Source of the DNA: Sugiyamaella lignohabitans
Lineage: Eukaryota > Ascomycota > Dipodascomycetes > Dipodascales > Trichomonascaceae
Direction: 5' to 3'
DNA: 64,000 nt
NCBI RefSeq assembly: GCF_001640025.1
Contig: NC_031673.1
Location: 1,798,001-1,862,000, forward strand
Shown here: positions 34,043 to 43,847 of the stretch, piece after piece
Layout: each line of letters begins with the position of its first letter
How positions within the stretch are numbered: position 1 is the stretch's first letter
Notes under the pieces: generated by a model
What the model saw: only the letters and a program-made list of their open reading frames with translations
Database searches by the model: none
Told to the model about the DNA's origin: nothing
Made by a program: the position numbers and the translations under genes

Positions 34043-34771
34043 TTAGTTTACAGGCTGTTCCAATTCATAAGCTCTCTTGATAATTCTGGAAAGCTGGTCA
34101 AAGCGGATGTTTTCAGTGGTGATGGTCACCTTAGGATCATTGTCTTTGTTGACAGGAACAATAACAGACTTGTCCTTGATGACCCAGTGGAGAGTATCTT
34201 CAATCCACTTAGTGAACTTGGATTCAGACAGATTACTCCAGTCTTGGAACACAGGAACAGCGATTTGCTTTGATGAGACCTCTACAGTCTTGGCAATAGA
34301 AAGTCGCAGCTCATCTTCGAATCCAGAAACATCAGCAACAATATCAGCATAGCTGTCATCACTTTCGAAAGTTGACCAGAACTCAGTGTATCTAGCAGAG
34401 TCCAATAATGTGTAGAGATGATATAATTTTTGTGTTTGTTGAGCCAAAGAGTCATTAGGAGGATTTTCCAAAGTCAACACGAATGATGGCAGCAGATGTA
34501 AGGCGCTAGTGAAATCTGAAGTGTAGAACTTGACAAGAGCCATAGATAGCACGCTCAAAATAATATCATCTTTGGCAGCACGAACGCTGAATTGATAGTG
34601 CTTGAGAAGAGCCAGATTAGCGGCAATATCATTGAATCCTTCGCTGGCTTGTTTGGTAACATATGCCTCAAGTACAGGAATTGATTCACTGTTGTATCTT
34701 TCAAGAGACTCGAGAATGGTCTCGATAGCCTCTGGTCTTTGAGTAGGCTTGCTTCCTAGTGTGTTTTCCAT
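34043..34771 (-). CDS. Translation initiation factor eIF3 subunit K
   Basis: A 242-residue protein of the eIF3k/PSMD8/CSN8 family. It forms part of the eIF3 complex, which organises the 43S preinitiation complex on the 40S ribosome. The N-terminal half is HEAT-like helical repeats (IETILESLERYNSESIPVLE; ANLALLKHYQF), which match eIF3k closely, and a winged-helix part follows (FDQLSRIIKRAYELE at the C-terminus). Length fits the family (about 220-240). S. cerevisiae has lost this subunit, so its presence marks an earlier-branching lineage. Divergent from NDUFB2 with 280 bp between start codons. Confidence 0.9.
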   Translation of the reverse strand: MENTLGSKPTQRPEAIETILESLERYNSESIPVLEAYVTKQASEGFNDIAANLALLKHYQFSVRAAKDDIILSVLSMALVKFYTSDFTSALHLLPSFVLTLENPPNDSLAQQTQKLYHLYTLLDSARYTEFWSTFESDDSYADIVADVSGFEDELRLSIAKTVEVSSKQIAVPVFQDWSNLSESKFTKWIEDTLHWVIKDKSVIVPVNKDNDPKVTITTENIRFDQLSRIIKRAYELEQPVN

Positions 34772-35051
34772 TTTGTTATGTTCTACTTTCTTTTATGAGA
34801 TGTTGGAACGACGGCTTTGAACAACGTACAACACTCCTAAATGCTATCCCCAGCGTGGATTCTGAAAAATTCACTTCCCTCCAGATTTGGCGTGTCCTAG
34901 CCCAGACCTCACTCACGTGACCTAGATGTACGGCTGTTTTTTACTGTGACATGCAGCCAATGAAATTGTTCGCGAATGGAGACTTCACCACCACACTATC
35001 GAGACCGAAGCCAGAAGTCGAGACCGTAGAAGCAAAATCACAAAAAGAATC

Positions 35052-35364
35052 ATGGCTGGACACGCAAAATACTCAGCTGCTGGATCGCCATTAGCGTTTC
35101 CTAAGGTTTCTGGACCTCACAGATTCATTGCCAAGGCCCTTGGTGCTACCATGTGGTTCTGGGTTTTCTACAGATTAAGAGAGGTAAGTTGAATTAAGTG
35201 AAACTTTTAATTTCGGAGGAATCTGTTTCTGCTATATTACTTGGCGCTGGAATGTTGAATCTAACACACAGTAGGAGGGTCCTGTTCTGGTTGGGTGGAG
35301 AAAGCCCTGGGAACATGGAGGACATGCACACGAGGAACATGCTACTGGTCACGAGAGCCATTAG
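35052..35364 (+). CDS. Mitochondrial complex I subunit NDUFB2-like, two exons
   Basis: A 73-residue accessory subunit of NADH:ubiquinone oxidoreductase. Exon 1 35052-35183 (44 codons), intron 35184-35274 (91 nt; GTAAGT, ATCTAAC, CAGTAG) and exon 2 35275-35364. The joined protein has one membrane segment (ALGATMWFWVFYRLRE), then EGPVLVGWRKPWEHGGH and a His-rich tail. This MWFW(x)FYR...GPVxxGWRxPW pattern is that of plant and fungal NDUFB2. The next CAG four bases earlier would introduce an immediate stop, so the TAG acceptor is required. The gene is easily missed because neither exon forms a long frame. Confidence 0.9.
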
Positions 35365-35456
35365 AATGTATATATTTTATTCCTGCATGTTAGATGATAA
35401 TTTATGATGTTTTTTCTACTGTCAATTGATATAACATAAAGTTGGATTTGATCATC

Positions 35457-35484
35457 GGAAGCTAGGGCTCAGCCCCTGTCCAAT
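35457..35484 (+). repeat. Decayed hairpin-repeat remnant between convergent genes
   Basis: ggaagctagggctcagcccc followed by tgtcc resembles ggcggctggggctccgccccagacc with scattered substitutions; the agggctcagcccct hairpin is preserved. It lies between NDUFB2 (stop 35364) and YPK9 (stop 35688). Confidence 0.45.
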
Positions 35485-35687
35485 GGATTCTATTTTTCGG
35501 TTTATGCCCATGCTCAATAGTCCTAAAAAGTTTAGCAATTAACTGACCGACCACTAATGATATTGCCAATTTAGCCATCTCTTGCCGATAAATTCTGCCT
35601 AGCTTGAGATTTCTTTAAAAATGATCAATTATCTATTCTACAGATACACAAACAAGGTAATGTCCCTTTAGGTATAGGAACTCGAAA

Positions 35688-38600
35688 TTATACGATAGGT
35701 TCCTTTAGCTGGTCATTAAGAACCTTATATCTCTTGCGAGTTTTGACATAACCAAAAGACTTGCGAAGGTTCATTAGACATCTAGCAATAACTGGGAAAA
35801 TTGCACGATCGGCAATCCAAGAGGCAAGGAAATTGACAGTAGCAAATGCTACAAGAATTCCTTTGAACGAAAGAGGAGTATATGACAATGTCATGAGGTT
35901 GCCAAACCATCCGTCGGGATCAACAAAAAGTAGGGATATCGACAGTGCTACAGCCACCCCAACAGTAATAAGGAATGGGTAGTTCTTGTACAAAGGCTCG
36001 CGGTAAGGAGGACCAACTGATAAGACTATAGCAGTGAAAATGTATTGGAAGCACGACGTCATGAACAGGGCAGTATTATCAGTACTTGCAACTTCAGAAT
36101 CTTCACCACCAATCTTAGGAGGAATGTACCAGGGTTGATCACGGGCAAACATCCAAATGATTATTTGAAAAGTGGCAAGGATCACAATTTCGCCCACAAG
36201 AGGTACAAGAACCTTACGAGAGACAAGGTTGGCAGTGGGACGCTTTCGGCTTAGAACTGGGAAAGGCTTAGACCAAGCCATGAAAATTGCAATAGGCAAA
36301 ATAAGGAACAAGTCGATCCACAAAAACTGGAAATCGCCTAGATTAGATCCAAAACCATATAAAATGCTGACAGAGACAAACTGGATTGCACTATACAAAC
36401 TCATGTACTTGAAGCACGAAAAACTGGTAGCTAGAGCACAACGTCCTTCTCCAATAACATCCAATACACAGTCAATTTCAAACTTTCGCGAGGTGAAAGG
36501 AGCTGCAACACTAGCTTCTGCTTCAGACAATGAAATACCCACATCAGCTGCCTTTAAAGCACCACAGTCATTAGCACCATCACCACAGAAACCAGTGGTG
36601 TATCCAATTTGTTGTAACCTCTCCACCAATTCATGCTTTTCATCAGGCGACATACGTGCGAAAATACTGCCCTTGATAAGCATCTGTTCCAGCTGCTCAT
36701 CACTACCATTCTTCACAATATATCTAAAGACATCACCAGTAACCGCAAGCGAATAGTTTCGCATAGTCTGATCTAGTGGTCTCATTTGTGCGTTCAAAAC
36801 AATAGTTGGATCATCAATGCTTTCCCATCTCAAGGTCACTTCTTCCTGTATAGGAAGAGTACTGTATTCTTCTGATTGTGTTTGTTCAACAAAGTGAGGC
36901 GCGAAAACAACTGTCTTATCAGGGATCATGTAACATTCCCGAGCAACACTAATAGCGGTCAAAACATTATCACCAGTACACATAATAGTACGAATCTTGG
37001 CTTCTTCAAGCTTTTGAATAACTCGAGCAGTCGTAGGCTTCAGTTTGTTCTCGAAAATAATAAAACCAATGAATTGTAATTCTCGCTCTGCGTCTTCACG
37101 TCGGAGATTGGCCACAATATCTGCCGTTGCAACATCAATGTTAGAATCATCTTCAATGCGAATCTTCTTACCAGCAACTGCAATCACTCGATACCCTCTA
37201 TGTGTGTATTGATGAAGAAGTTCCTGGTAATCAACAGGGAAACTGTCTCTATCACAGACTTGATCCATAACTTCAGGAGCACCCTTGCAATATATGGATA
37301 ATGAACCATCTTGTCTTTTAGCTAGAACGCTCATTCTACGAAGTTGGGAGATAAACTCAAACGTCTTCAATGCTGTTAGGACAGTCTTGCCATCAGGAGA
37401 AATGGAAACTCGACTATGAGCACCATGTCCTTCTTCTTCTTTGAATTGCCATCCCGAAAAGTCAAACATTTTTGCATCCAATGGGTCTCCAATCAATTCA
37501 TCATCAACAGACCGAAGAGAATGACATGTGGTTAGAGCATTGGTCATTTCTAGCGACTCAGGACCCTGACTACTAGCAAGACTAGAATAAAGAGGGCTGA
37601 ATTTTTCTTTTGCAAGCAAGTGGATACCTAGCACGTCTAAACCGTCTTCTGTCAATGTACCAGTTTTATCAAAACACACGACATCCAACTTTCCACCCAC
37701 ATTCACACGATTTGGCGAAATACAGAAAATGGACTTTTGCCTCAGTCTTGCCAGGGAAATGTTAGTTCCAATAGTCAGGGTGGCAGGTAGGGCAGGAGGG
37801 ACCACAATAGTAATCATGTCGAGAGCTCTAAAAACAATCAAGTGGGTAGGCAGGTTCATGCGAATAAAGTTCACTGTACAGACAATGAATCCAACACAAG
37901 CAATCATTGCCATGACACCAATATATTTAAAAGAGTCCTCGTAAAATTTAAATCCACTAGGTTTTGGAAACAACATGGATCTCACTAAGGAGCCCTTGGT
38001 AGTAGAAAAACCTGTACGAATAACCACTGCAAGTGCCACATCATAATCCTCGCCTTGAGCTTGCTGACGAGGGCGCTTTGGCCGTCTAACACGGATAATC
38101 TTGGTTCCGCTATATAGATAATGCTTGGCGAGATCATCTCCACCATTTGGACTGTTACCAGCAACCATCCCTTGCAAGGAGCTATCAGTAATCGGAACCT
38201 TAGATACTGGAACCGACTCTCCAGTCAGCATACTCTCATTGACAATACAATCACCAGACAGCAGAATGGAGTCGCATGGTAAAGACGAGATAGTTGGATC
38301 TGAAACCTCATAAACATCGCCTGGAACTAGCTCTGAAGATGGTATGGTGGTCCAAAAACCACTTCTCAAAACACGAACGTCGCAGACAAATTTAGAAATA
38401 TTTCTCAATCTTGCCAAAGCTTGCTTAGTTTCAATCAGAGTGTTTCCGACCGAAATAACTGAAATGAAAAAGATACAAGATGCATAATAATAGTACTCAT
38501 CAAAAGCCCACAATATCATTGAGAATACTTGGAAGACGTAAAAAGGATGCAACACCTCGTCCACCAACAGTTGAGTGGTTGTTTTCTCCTTGATGTCAAT

Positions 38601-40067
38601 TAAATTGTCACCAAAAACAAGGCTACGATCTGTCTGCACATCCGAGTCTAAACCTTCAGAAACAGATTCAACATCGTTCCAATTAGGATCTATCCAGTTA
38701 TTATTTGTCAAGTAAATGTCCTTGAATGGGTGATAGATGAACTTGATATATCTATACTCGATCCATCTTAACGAAGGCACAAGTGGATCGCTATCAACAT
38801 AATAGTCTTCTTCGTCTTCAAATACAACAACATTATCATCTGATGCATCTACGGTGCTACTGTCGCTATCATTAGCAGCAAGCTCAGATTTTTCTGAATC
38901 TGTCCTGAAAATAGTGGAAAGTCTTTGGTCGTAACGCTGGTGGTTGACATTAACAATAGTCAACTCACCCCATTGATTCTCAACCACAACCCAGTCACAC
39001 TGTCCTAGTGCACAGGGCTTTCCAATACACTGAATCCGTAATCGAGGGAACCACCGTAAAATCAAGTATGCTATACCGAGGGTACCAATGGAAAGAATTG
39101 CGTAGAAAAAACTACGTATGCGAGATGTTTTAAAACCAGCAAATCCAATCACTAGGTCCTCTTCTGTAATGTAGTATCTCTGAAATAGACGCTCAGAATT
39201 AGTATAGACAATATGATCAGCAGCTTCTTTTTGTTCTCTTCCGTCCAACGATTCCGTGACTAGCAGGGGCTCATCGGCACCAACATCCTCATAAAAATGC
39301 GAAGAACGACGACGTGAGATATGCCCTCTCTGAGAATGAGCATCAGAATCAATTTGATCATCGTCAGCACCTGACTTCTTACGATGATGGTGGCCATGAT
39401 GCAGGATAGGCGATAAAGCAACATTGCCCTCCCTTCCTCTTTCTTCCCCATCAATATCGTCTTCACTGCCTATTAGTTGAGCAATATCTTCCGATAATGA
39501 ATCATATGCCACTGGATCGATGTCATCACCAGCAGTCGTGGCACCCTGAGCATGTTCGATCTCATCCCAAGAAAAAAATCGGAAACTAGAACGCGACTCT
39601 GATCGATCTCTTTTCAAGTAACTGTTTTGGGCTTGCTGGTTGAGACTTTCAACACTTATGACAGATGAAGATAACTGGGACTGGCTATTTTGTGACTGGG
39701 AAAGGGACCTACCAATGTCTTCTGCAAAGCTGTTTCTCGAAAAACTGTTGCGAGCATATTCAGAATTCCGATGAGCAGAACGTGATCTTGACAGTCTTCT
39801 TCCGCCACTATTAGCATGATCAAACATATGAAAAGAGGAATATGAAGATGGAACTGATTCAGAAGCAGGACCAGAATACATCTCTGTCGAAGCAGGTTCG
39901 ACATACTGTGAGTCGTCCAGATCATTGTTACCAGTTGAATTCTCAGTGGCACCTCGAGCTAGACCGTCAACACTACGTCGCCCGTTAAGACTTCTGCGGA
40001 CCCGACTAAACCTGGTAGTCCGCTCATCCTCTGAAGGTTCCTCGTGACGGGTATTGGGGATTGCCAT
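35688..40067 (-). CDS. YPK9: P5B-type ATPase (Ypk9/ATP13A2 family)
   Basis: A 1,459-residue P5B ATPase of vacuolar or late-endosomal membranes; relatives export polyamines from the lumen and protect against metals. The ATG at 40067 is the first in frame; S. cerevisiae Ypk9 has 1,472 residues. The N-terminal 280 residues are Ser/Arg-rich and cytosolic. The membrane motif PPALP (P5A would be PPELP) precedes the phosphorylation site DKTGTLTEDG (Asp near 799). TGES is present (LTGESVPVS), as are GDGANDCGALK for Mg binding and a set of about ten hydrophobic segments. A 56-nt intron with good signals lies in the 5' leader. All catalytic motifs are intact. It converges with the NDUFB2-like gene. Confidence 0.96.
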   Translation of the reverse strand: MAIPNTRHEEPSEDERTTRFSRVRRSLNGRRSVDGLARGATENSTGNNDLDDSQYVEPASTEMYSGPASESVPSSYSSFHMFDHANSGGRRLSRSRSAHRNSEYARNSFSRNSFAEDIGRSLSQSQNSQSQLSSSVISVESLNQQAQNSYLKRDRSESRSSFRFFSWDEIEHAQGATTAGDDIDPVAYDSLSEDIAQLIGSEDDIDGEERGREGNVALSPILHHGHHHRKKSGADDDQIDSDAHSQRGHISRRRSSHFYEDVGADEPLLVTESLDGREQKEAADHIVYTNSERLFQRYYITEEDLVIGFAGFKTSRIRSFFYAILSIGTLGIAYLILRWFPRLRIQCIGKPCALGQCDWVVVENQWGELTIVNVNHQRYDQRLSTIFRTDSEKSELAANDSDSSTVDASDDNVVVFEDEEDYYVDSDPLVPSLRWIEYRYIKFIYHPFKDIYLTNNNWIDPNWNDVESVSEGLDSDVQTDRSLVFGDNLIDIKEKTTTQLLVDEVLHPFYVFQVFSMILWAFDEYYYYASCIFFISVISVGNTLIETKQALARLRNISKFVCDVRVLRSGFWTTIPSSELVPGDVYEVSDPTISSLPCDSILLSGDCIVNESMLTGESVPVSKVPITDSSLQGMVAGNSPNGGDDLAKHYLYSGTKIIRVRRPKRPRQQAQGEDYDVALAVVIRTGFSTTKGSLVRSMLFPKPSGFKFYEDSFKYIGVMAMIACVGFIVCTVNFIRMNLPTHLIVFRALDMITIVVPPALPATLTIGTNISLARLRQKSIFCISPNRVNVGGKLDVVCFDKTGTLTEDGLDVLGIHLLAKEKFSPLYSSLASSQGPESLEMTNALTTCHSLRSVDDELIGDPLDAKMFDFSGWQFKEEEGHGAHSRVSISPDGKTVLTALKTFEFISQLRRMSVLAKRQDGSLSIYCKGAPEVMDQVCDRDSFPVDYQELLHQYTHRGYRVIAVAGKKIRIEDDSNIDVATADIVANLRREDAERELQFIGFIIFENKLKPTTARVIQKLEEAKIRTIMCTGDNVLTAISVARECYMIPDKTVVFAPHFVEQTQSEEYSTLPIQEEVTLRWESIDDPTIVLNAQMRPLDQTMRNYSLAVTGDVFRYIVKNGSDEQLEQMLIKGSIFARMSPDEKHELVERLQQIGYTTGFCGDGANDCGALKAADVGISLSEAEASVAAPFTSRKFEIDCVLDVIGEGRCALATSFSCFKYMSLYSAIQFVSVSILYGFGSNLGDFQFLWIDLFLILPIAIFMAWSKPFPVLSRKRPTANLVSRKVLVPLVGEIVILATFQIIIWMFARDQPWYIPPKIGGEDSEVASTDNTALFMTSCFQYIFTAIVLSVGPPYREPLYKNYPFLITVGVAVALSISLLFVDPDGWFGNLMTLSYTPLSFKGILVAFATVNFLASWIADRAIFPVIARCLMNLRKSFGYVKTRKRYKVLNDQLKEPIV

Positions 40068-40090
40068 CGCTAAGCATTCATAGAAGCTAG

Positions 40091-40146
40091 CTGATAAAAT
40101 GTTAGTCCGATCCAAACAGCTTCCTTAAAATTCCCCTTGTACTTAC
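40091..40146 (-). other. Intron in the YPK9 5' leader
   Basis: On the minus strand GTAAGT at 40146 is followed by a GGACTAAC branch site and a TATCAG acceptor ending at 40091, 24 bp before the YPK9 start codon. The exon piece left between acceptor and start contains a short upstream ORF (ATG AAT GCT TAG). Confidence 0.65.
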
Positions 40147-40945
40147 GTATTAGGCTATATTGGTAATCTAAAATATAGACCTGTCATATACCGGTCAGAA
40201 GTTGAACCTTTTCGATAGGATTTCCCTCTCTCAATAGCTGGGTACCTCGAGTCGCAAATCGATGTTCAATTCTACGGTCTCGATAAGATTGAATTGTTAA
40301 CGGTTTAAGCCCATATTTAAAATTTTCAGCCGCAGTATATCACATGACTATGACGGCTGGCTGACTGAAACACGGAACTATAAATATATAAAAGGTAATT
40401 GAAGGGATTCAACTTAAAGGGTATCATATACCTAATTAAAAAAAAGTATGATGGGGTTAAAGGAAGAAAAAATAGGTAAAATATGTTTTCAAGAATGTTA
40501 GATGAAAGGCCAGCGGAGTGCTAGCAGAAAATCCACACTTCAGTCTCATCATCCACATAGAAATTCGCCGAAGGTTCATAACTCACCGAGAGTATAGATG
40601 CTAATACAATACGATAATTATATTAATTTCTTGAATATAAAAAACCAACGGGAACACTACCAAAAGAAAAAAACAATTGTGTCCATGTGTTGATCGGCGT
40701 GTAGATAAGGTCTGATGCAGCGATCGACAATACCATCTTATCTAGAAACGAAGTCCAGGTGACGGGTTCCGGATTGGATCTCAGATTGCAAAAATATTAA
40801 CCCATTATCATATTTTTTCATATATTCTATATTCTAACATCAGTATAAATTAATTTGGGAATTCAGACCAATAATATTAACCCGTTATAAACAATTTCAT
40901 ATAATCTATTGTCTAACGCCCGTATAAATTATTTTAGCGAAACAA
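40147..40945. other. Intergenic region between YPK9 and the Zn cluster gene
   Basis: AT-rich promoter of YPK9 and 3' region of the upstream gene. The only structure seen is the pair of diverged direct repeats at 40793-40935. Confidence 0.5.
40793..40935. repeat. Two diverged direct repeats of about 65 bp
   Basis: Units 40793-40856 and 40873-40935 both run from aatattaaccc through ttcatat, tctaac and gtataaatta to an AT-rich end. About 75% alike by eye. They sit just after the stop of the Zn(II)2Cys6 gene, in its likely 3' UTR. Confidence 0.75.
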
Positions 40946-43169
40946 TTACGTAAAATCACCCAGTTCAGAGATGAGGTTTGTAATTAGGAATTCCCGAGAA
41001 GAAGCATTCGTTGAGTCGCAGAGTTTTGCTGCACCGAATGGCGAGTAGAGGCCGAACTTTAGAGAGAATGTCATGAGGAGCTGCCAAATACTACCTTCAC
41101 GACGATGACTATTGGAACTTTTCATAATTAAGCTAATAATCTTGAGGGCAAGTTTGATCTCTGGCATGCAACTTTTGGCATACTGTGGAGCCCACGTTAG
41201 CGAAGTATAAAGCACTTCTAGAGCAGCCACAAGCACATGGTTATACTGAGTTTCGCATGATGAATAACGGTCAGTGTTAAAATAGAGTCGTCCAAGCTCT
41301 CGTATGCATTCACAGGACGTATTCATTGCTGGATGAATATAGTTCTTGATATCACAGGACTGATACACATGGAGTAGGATTAAGCTTGGCCGTAGATCAG
41401 CAACATATCTCAACTTTCGTGATCCAATTGGAGTTTGTTGGTCTTTATGTACGAGATCCTCATTGTCTTCGGCGTGAACGTTCAGCTCTGGGGGTAATGT
41501 TGTCCTCCATCGCTCCATTAAGAATATCAAGTGCTGAATATTGCCAAACGAATCCGGCTGATTCTGTTCAAGCGCACTAATCAGTTCACCAGATAGCTTA
41601 CTGTAGCGAATCATATAGTTCAGATACATGGAACGGAACAGATCATCGTCAGACGAGGCTTCTTGAACAGAGTCCATGCTCGTGCCATTACCTTGATTGT
41701 CAAAACATTGAGGATATTTTTGGTCAATATGTACATCATTCAAGATATACGGTCGCTTGCAATATATTGACTGTAGTCTATCCAAAACATATAGACACCA
41801 GAACACAACTCTTCCGCGTTCTCGAGATTCGAAGTCAAGAAACAAGCGTTCCAGTTTCTGAGTCTTGTGTAACCCTAGTTCCAGTGCTAAGACACTGGCA
41901 AATTCCAGGGATCTGTATGCAAGCGACCCAAGATCGCTGAGAAATTGATAAGAATGTACCATGAGCAAAGATACCACGGTATTAAGATCTGCTGCTCTTG
42001 AAAGTAATCTTCCTTCAATCCTGGCCATAAAATCTTGGTAAAGCCTTTGGCCACTTCCTGGAGAGATACCAGATATCGAAGAGCCAATAGCAATAGCAAT
42101 CTTGATATCAGCAAAATCATCTTCTTCCTTGGCAGTGAGTGTTTTATTTATGCAGTATTGCTCATAAATGTTGTGGAACTTGGATTCCAAGTTTCCCATT
42201 GGGAACATGGGGTACATACAATTCACCTCACATTCATAAGCTTCTATGAGCCTCAGAGCTTGAGCATATGTTAGACCGTATAGATGACGTTGCTGAAATT
42301 TATATCGAATACTTGGGGATACTGAATTATATAAATCTGCAGCCACGTCCATTTCATCAGTTCCTTCTAACAATTTTTCAAGAGTTGTCCCTATATCCGA
42401 GAGCAATGGTAGAGCCTCAGGTGATAGGGCTGTAAAGGGCTCATTTACATTGTGTACATGTTCTATGACCTCAGGCATGGTACTAGACAAGTCATCAGTC
42501 AAGTTCGTGACCAAGCTATCAGCCACACTTTCTGCTAGGGTCAAGTCACCATCATCTAAAGTGCTTTCTTCATAACTGCTGTGACTGACTTCCAACTCCT
42601 CATCAAAGTCTGTAACGGTATGTTGAGACTTCTTAGACACTTTTTGGAAGAGGCTATTTTGTTCCTCACGACTTGAAGACTTTGTCTTGCTACTGTGTTC
42701 GCATTCAGGCCTTTCAGGTGTACCTGGAGGCTCACTCTCAATTTCCAACTGTTTCTCTGGCAAGTCTTTTTGAATAGTTTCTGACAAGTCTACCAAGCTC
42801 TCTATTACTGGAACTTCCTTAGAACTGACGGAACTCGCTGAGACAGCACTAGAACCAGCTTTAGAGTCTCCCAGTACATTAAGCTTCTTCCGTCTCCTTC
42901 GCCGTCGAGGCTGATCTGCCGGCGGATAGGTGCACTGTAATCCTAAGTTATCACATCGTTCGCACGGGGACTTGCCATTACATCTTATTTTTCTCCGTTT
43001 ACATCCGAAACTAGTATTAGTTAGACGAGAGCATGGGTTTTAGATCATGACCACAGATACAGGCCACTTACCATGCTCGAAACACATATTTGTCCCGTTT
43101 ACATCGTACGTTCTCCTTAACTGGTTTATCAATAAGCCAGTCTGTTGTAGTAGATATCGTCCCTAGCAT
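40946..43169 (-). CDS. Zn(II)2Cys6 transcription factor, two exons
   Basis: A fungal binuclear zinc-cluster regulator. Exon 1 43169-43072, intron 43071-43011 (61 nt; GTAAGT, TCTAAC/ACTAAT region, ACTAG) and exon 2 43010-40946 give 720 residues. The splice joins TG to T and so creates the first Cys of the cluster: C-FG-C-KRRKIR-C-NGKSP-C-ER-C-DNLGLQ-C (residues about 33-59), followed by a run of seven Arg as a basic linker. An in-frame stop precedes the ATG. The C-terminal two thirds hold the fungal_trans domain (LIEAYECEVNCMYPMFP; SLAYRSLEFASVLALELGLH). An acidic Ser-rich linker lies at about 130-280. It diverges from the CYP504-like gene, a usual layout for a pathway-specific activator; the target is inferred. 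Confidence 0.92.
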
Positions 43170-43276
43170 ATTTTTACGATAAGGGACAAAGAAGCTATGT
43201 TATGAGGTAAACCTTAAAAATCGAAATAATGCAGTATATTGATGTCTCAGGATTTTGTGGGGTAAAAGATGGGCCG

Positions 43277-43302
43277 TAGGGGTCCGAGGCGTACCCCTGC
43301 AT
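43277..43302 (-). repeat. Probable decayed hairpin-repeat remnant in the divergent promoter
   Basis: aggggtccgaggcgtacccc lines up with ggggtctggggcgtagcccc of the copy at 8904, with one gap and a few changes. The two AGGGG/CCCCT halves would also read as stress response elements, so the origin is not certain. Confidence 0.4.
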
Positions 43303-43472
43303 ATCGATACGGCAAATGAGATTCAATCCAATTATTGAGATTTGCAGGGAATTGATGTAGAGGAATCGACATCAGTATACCGGTCTTGCAAGTTGATGTT
43401 AAGGATCGGTCCTATTCTCGGGGCCGTATTTTTTTCATGTCACCGCACTTCGAGAACACTATAAAATGCCAG

Positions 43473-43604
43473 CGGCATTTTAATTCCGATTCTCTATTTG
43501 GCATCTGCCATGTCTAGACATTTTTGTATGACCTGGTATGGCAATCACTGGAATCCAATATTCGCTGACGATTATTTCCGAAATACCCGGTACCTTAAGG
43601 TCCG
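43473..43604. promoter_or_regulatory. CGG palindromes in the divergent promoter
   Basis: CGG-N11-CCG at 43588-43604 is almost a perfect 17-bp palindrome (cggtaccttaaggtccg), the spacing used by Gal4. CGG-N10-CCG lies at 43473-43488. Zn(II)2Cys6 dimers bind such inverted CGG triplets, and both flanking genes could be controlled from here. Confidence 0.5.
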
Positions 43605-43781
43605 CACTTTATTTCCGCGCCTAAACAGGAAGTTATCTGTCGCTATCTTTTGCAGATCTAGGCGTTATCTGCACCCCGCCAGCGGACCTTATCATCATTG
43701 AATAGGAAAAGATAGCAGCGGAACTACGAAATATTGGTCTAGTGACGTTGAATTTAACACATGGTAGTAAGCAAATCCGAC

Positions 43782-43790
43782 TATATATAG
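43782..43790 (+). promoter_or_regulatory. TATA box of the P450 gene
   Basis: tatatatag about 60 bp before the start codon at 43848. Confidence 0.6.
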
Positions 43791-43847
43791 CCGGGCTTTT
43801 TGCCAACTGAGCTGAAATGTTTTAATGAACCATTAGACTAAATCATT

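Noticed and set aside
35198..35407. 69-codon plus-strand frame
   Set aside because: It starts inside the NDUFB2 intron and reads exon 2 in the wrong frame.
36172..36756. 194-codon frame antisense to YPK9
   Set aside because: Lies within the conserved ATPase coding region and has no recognisable features.
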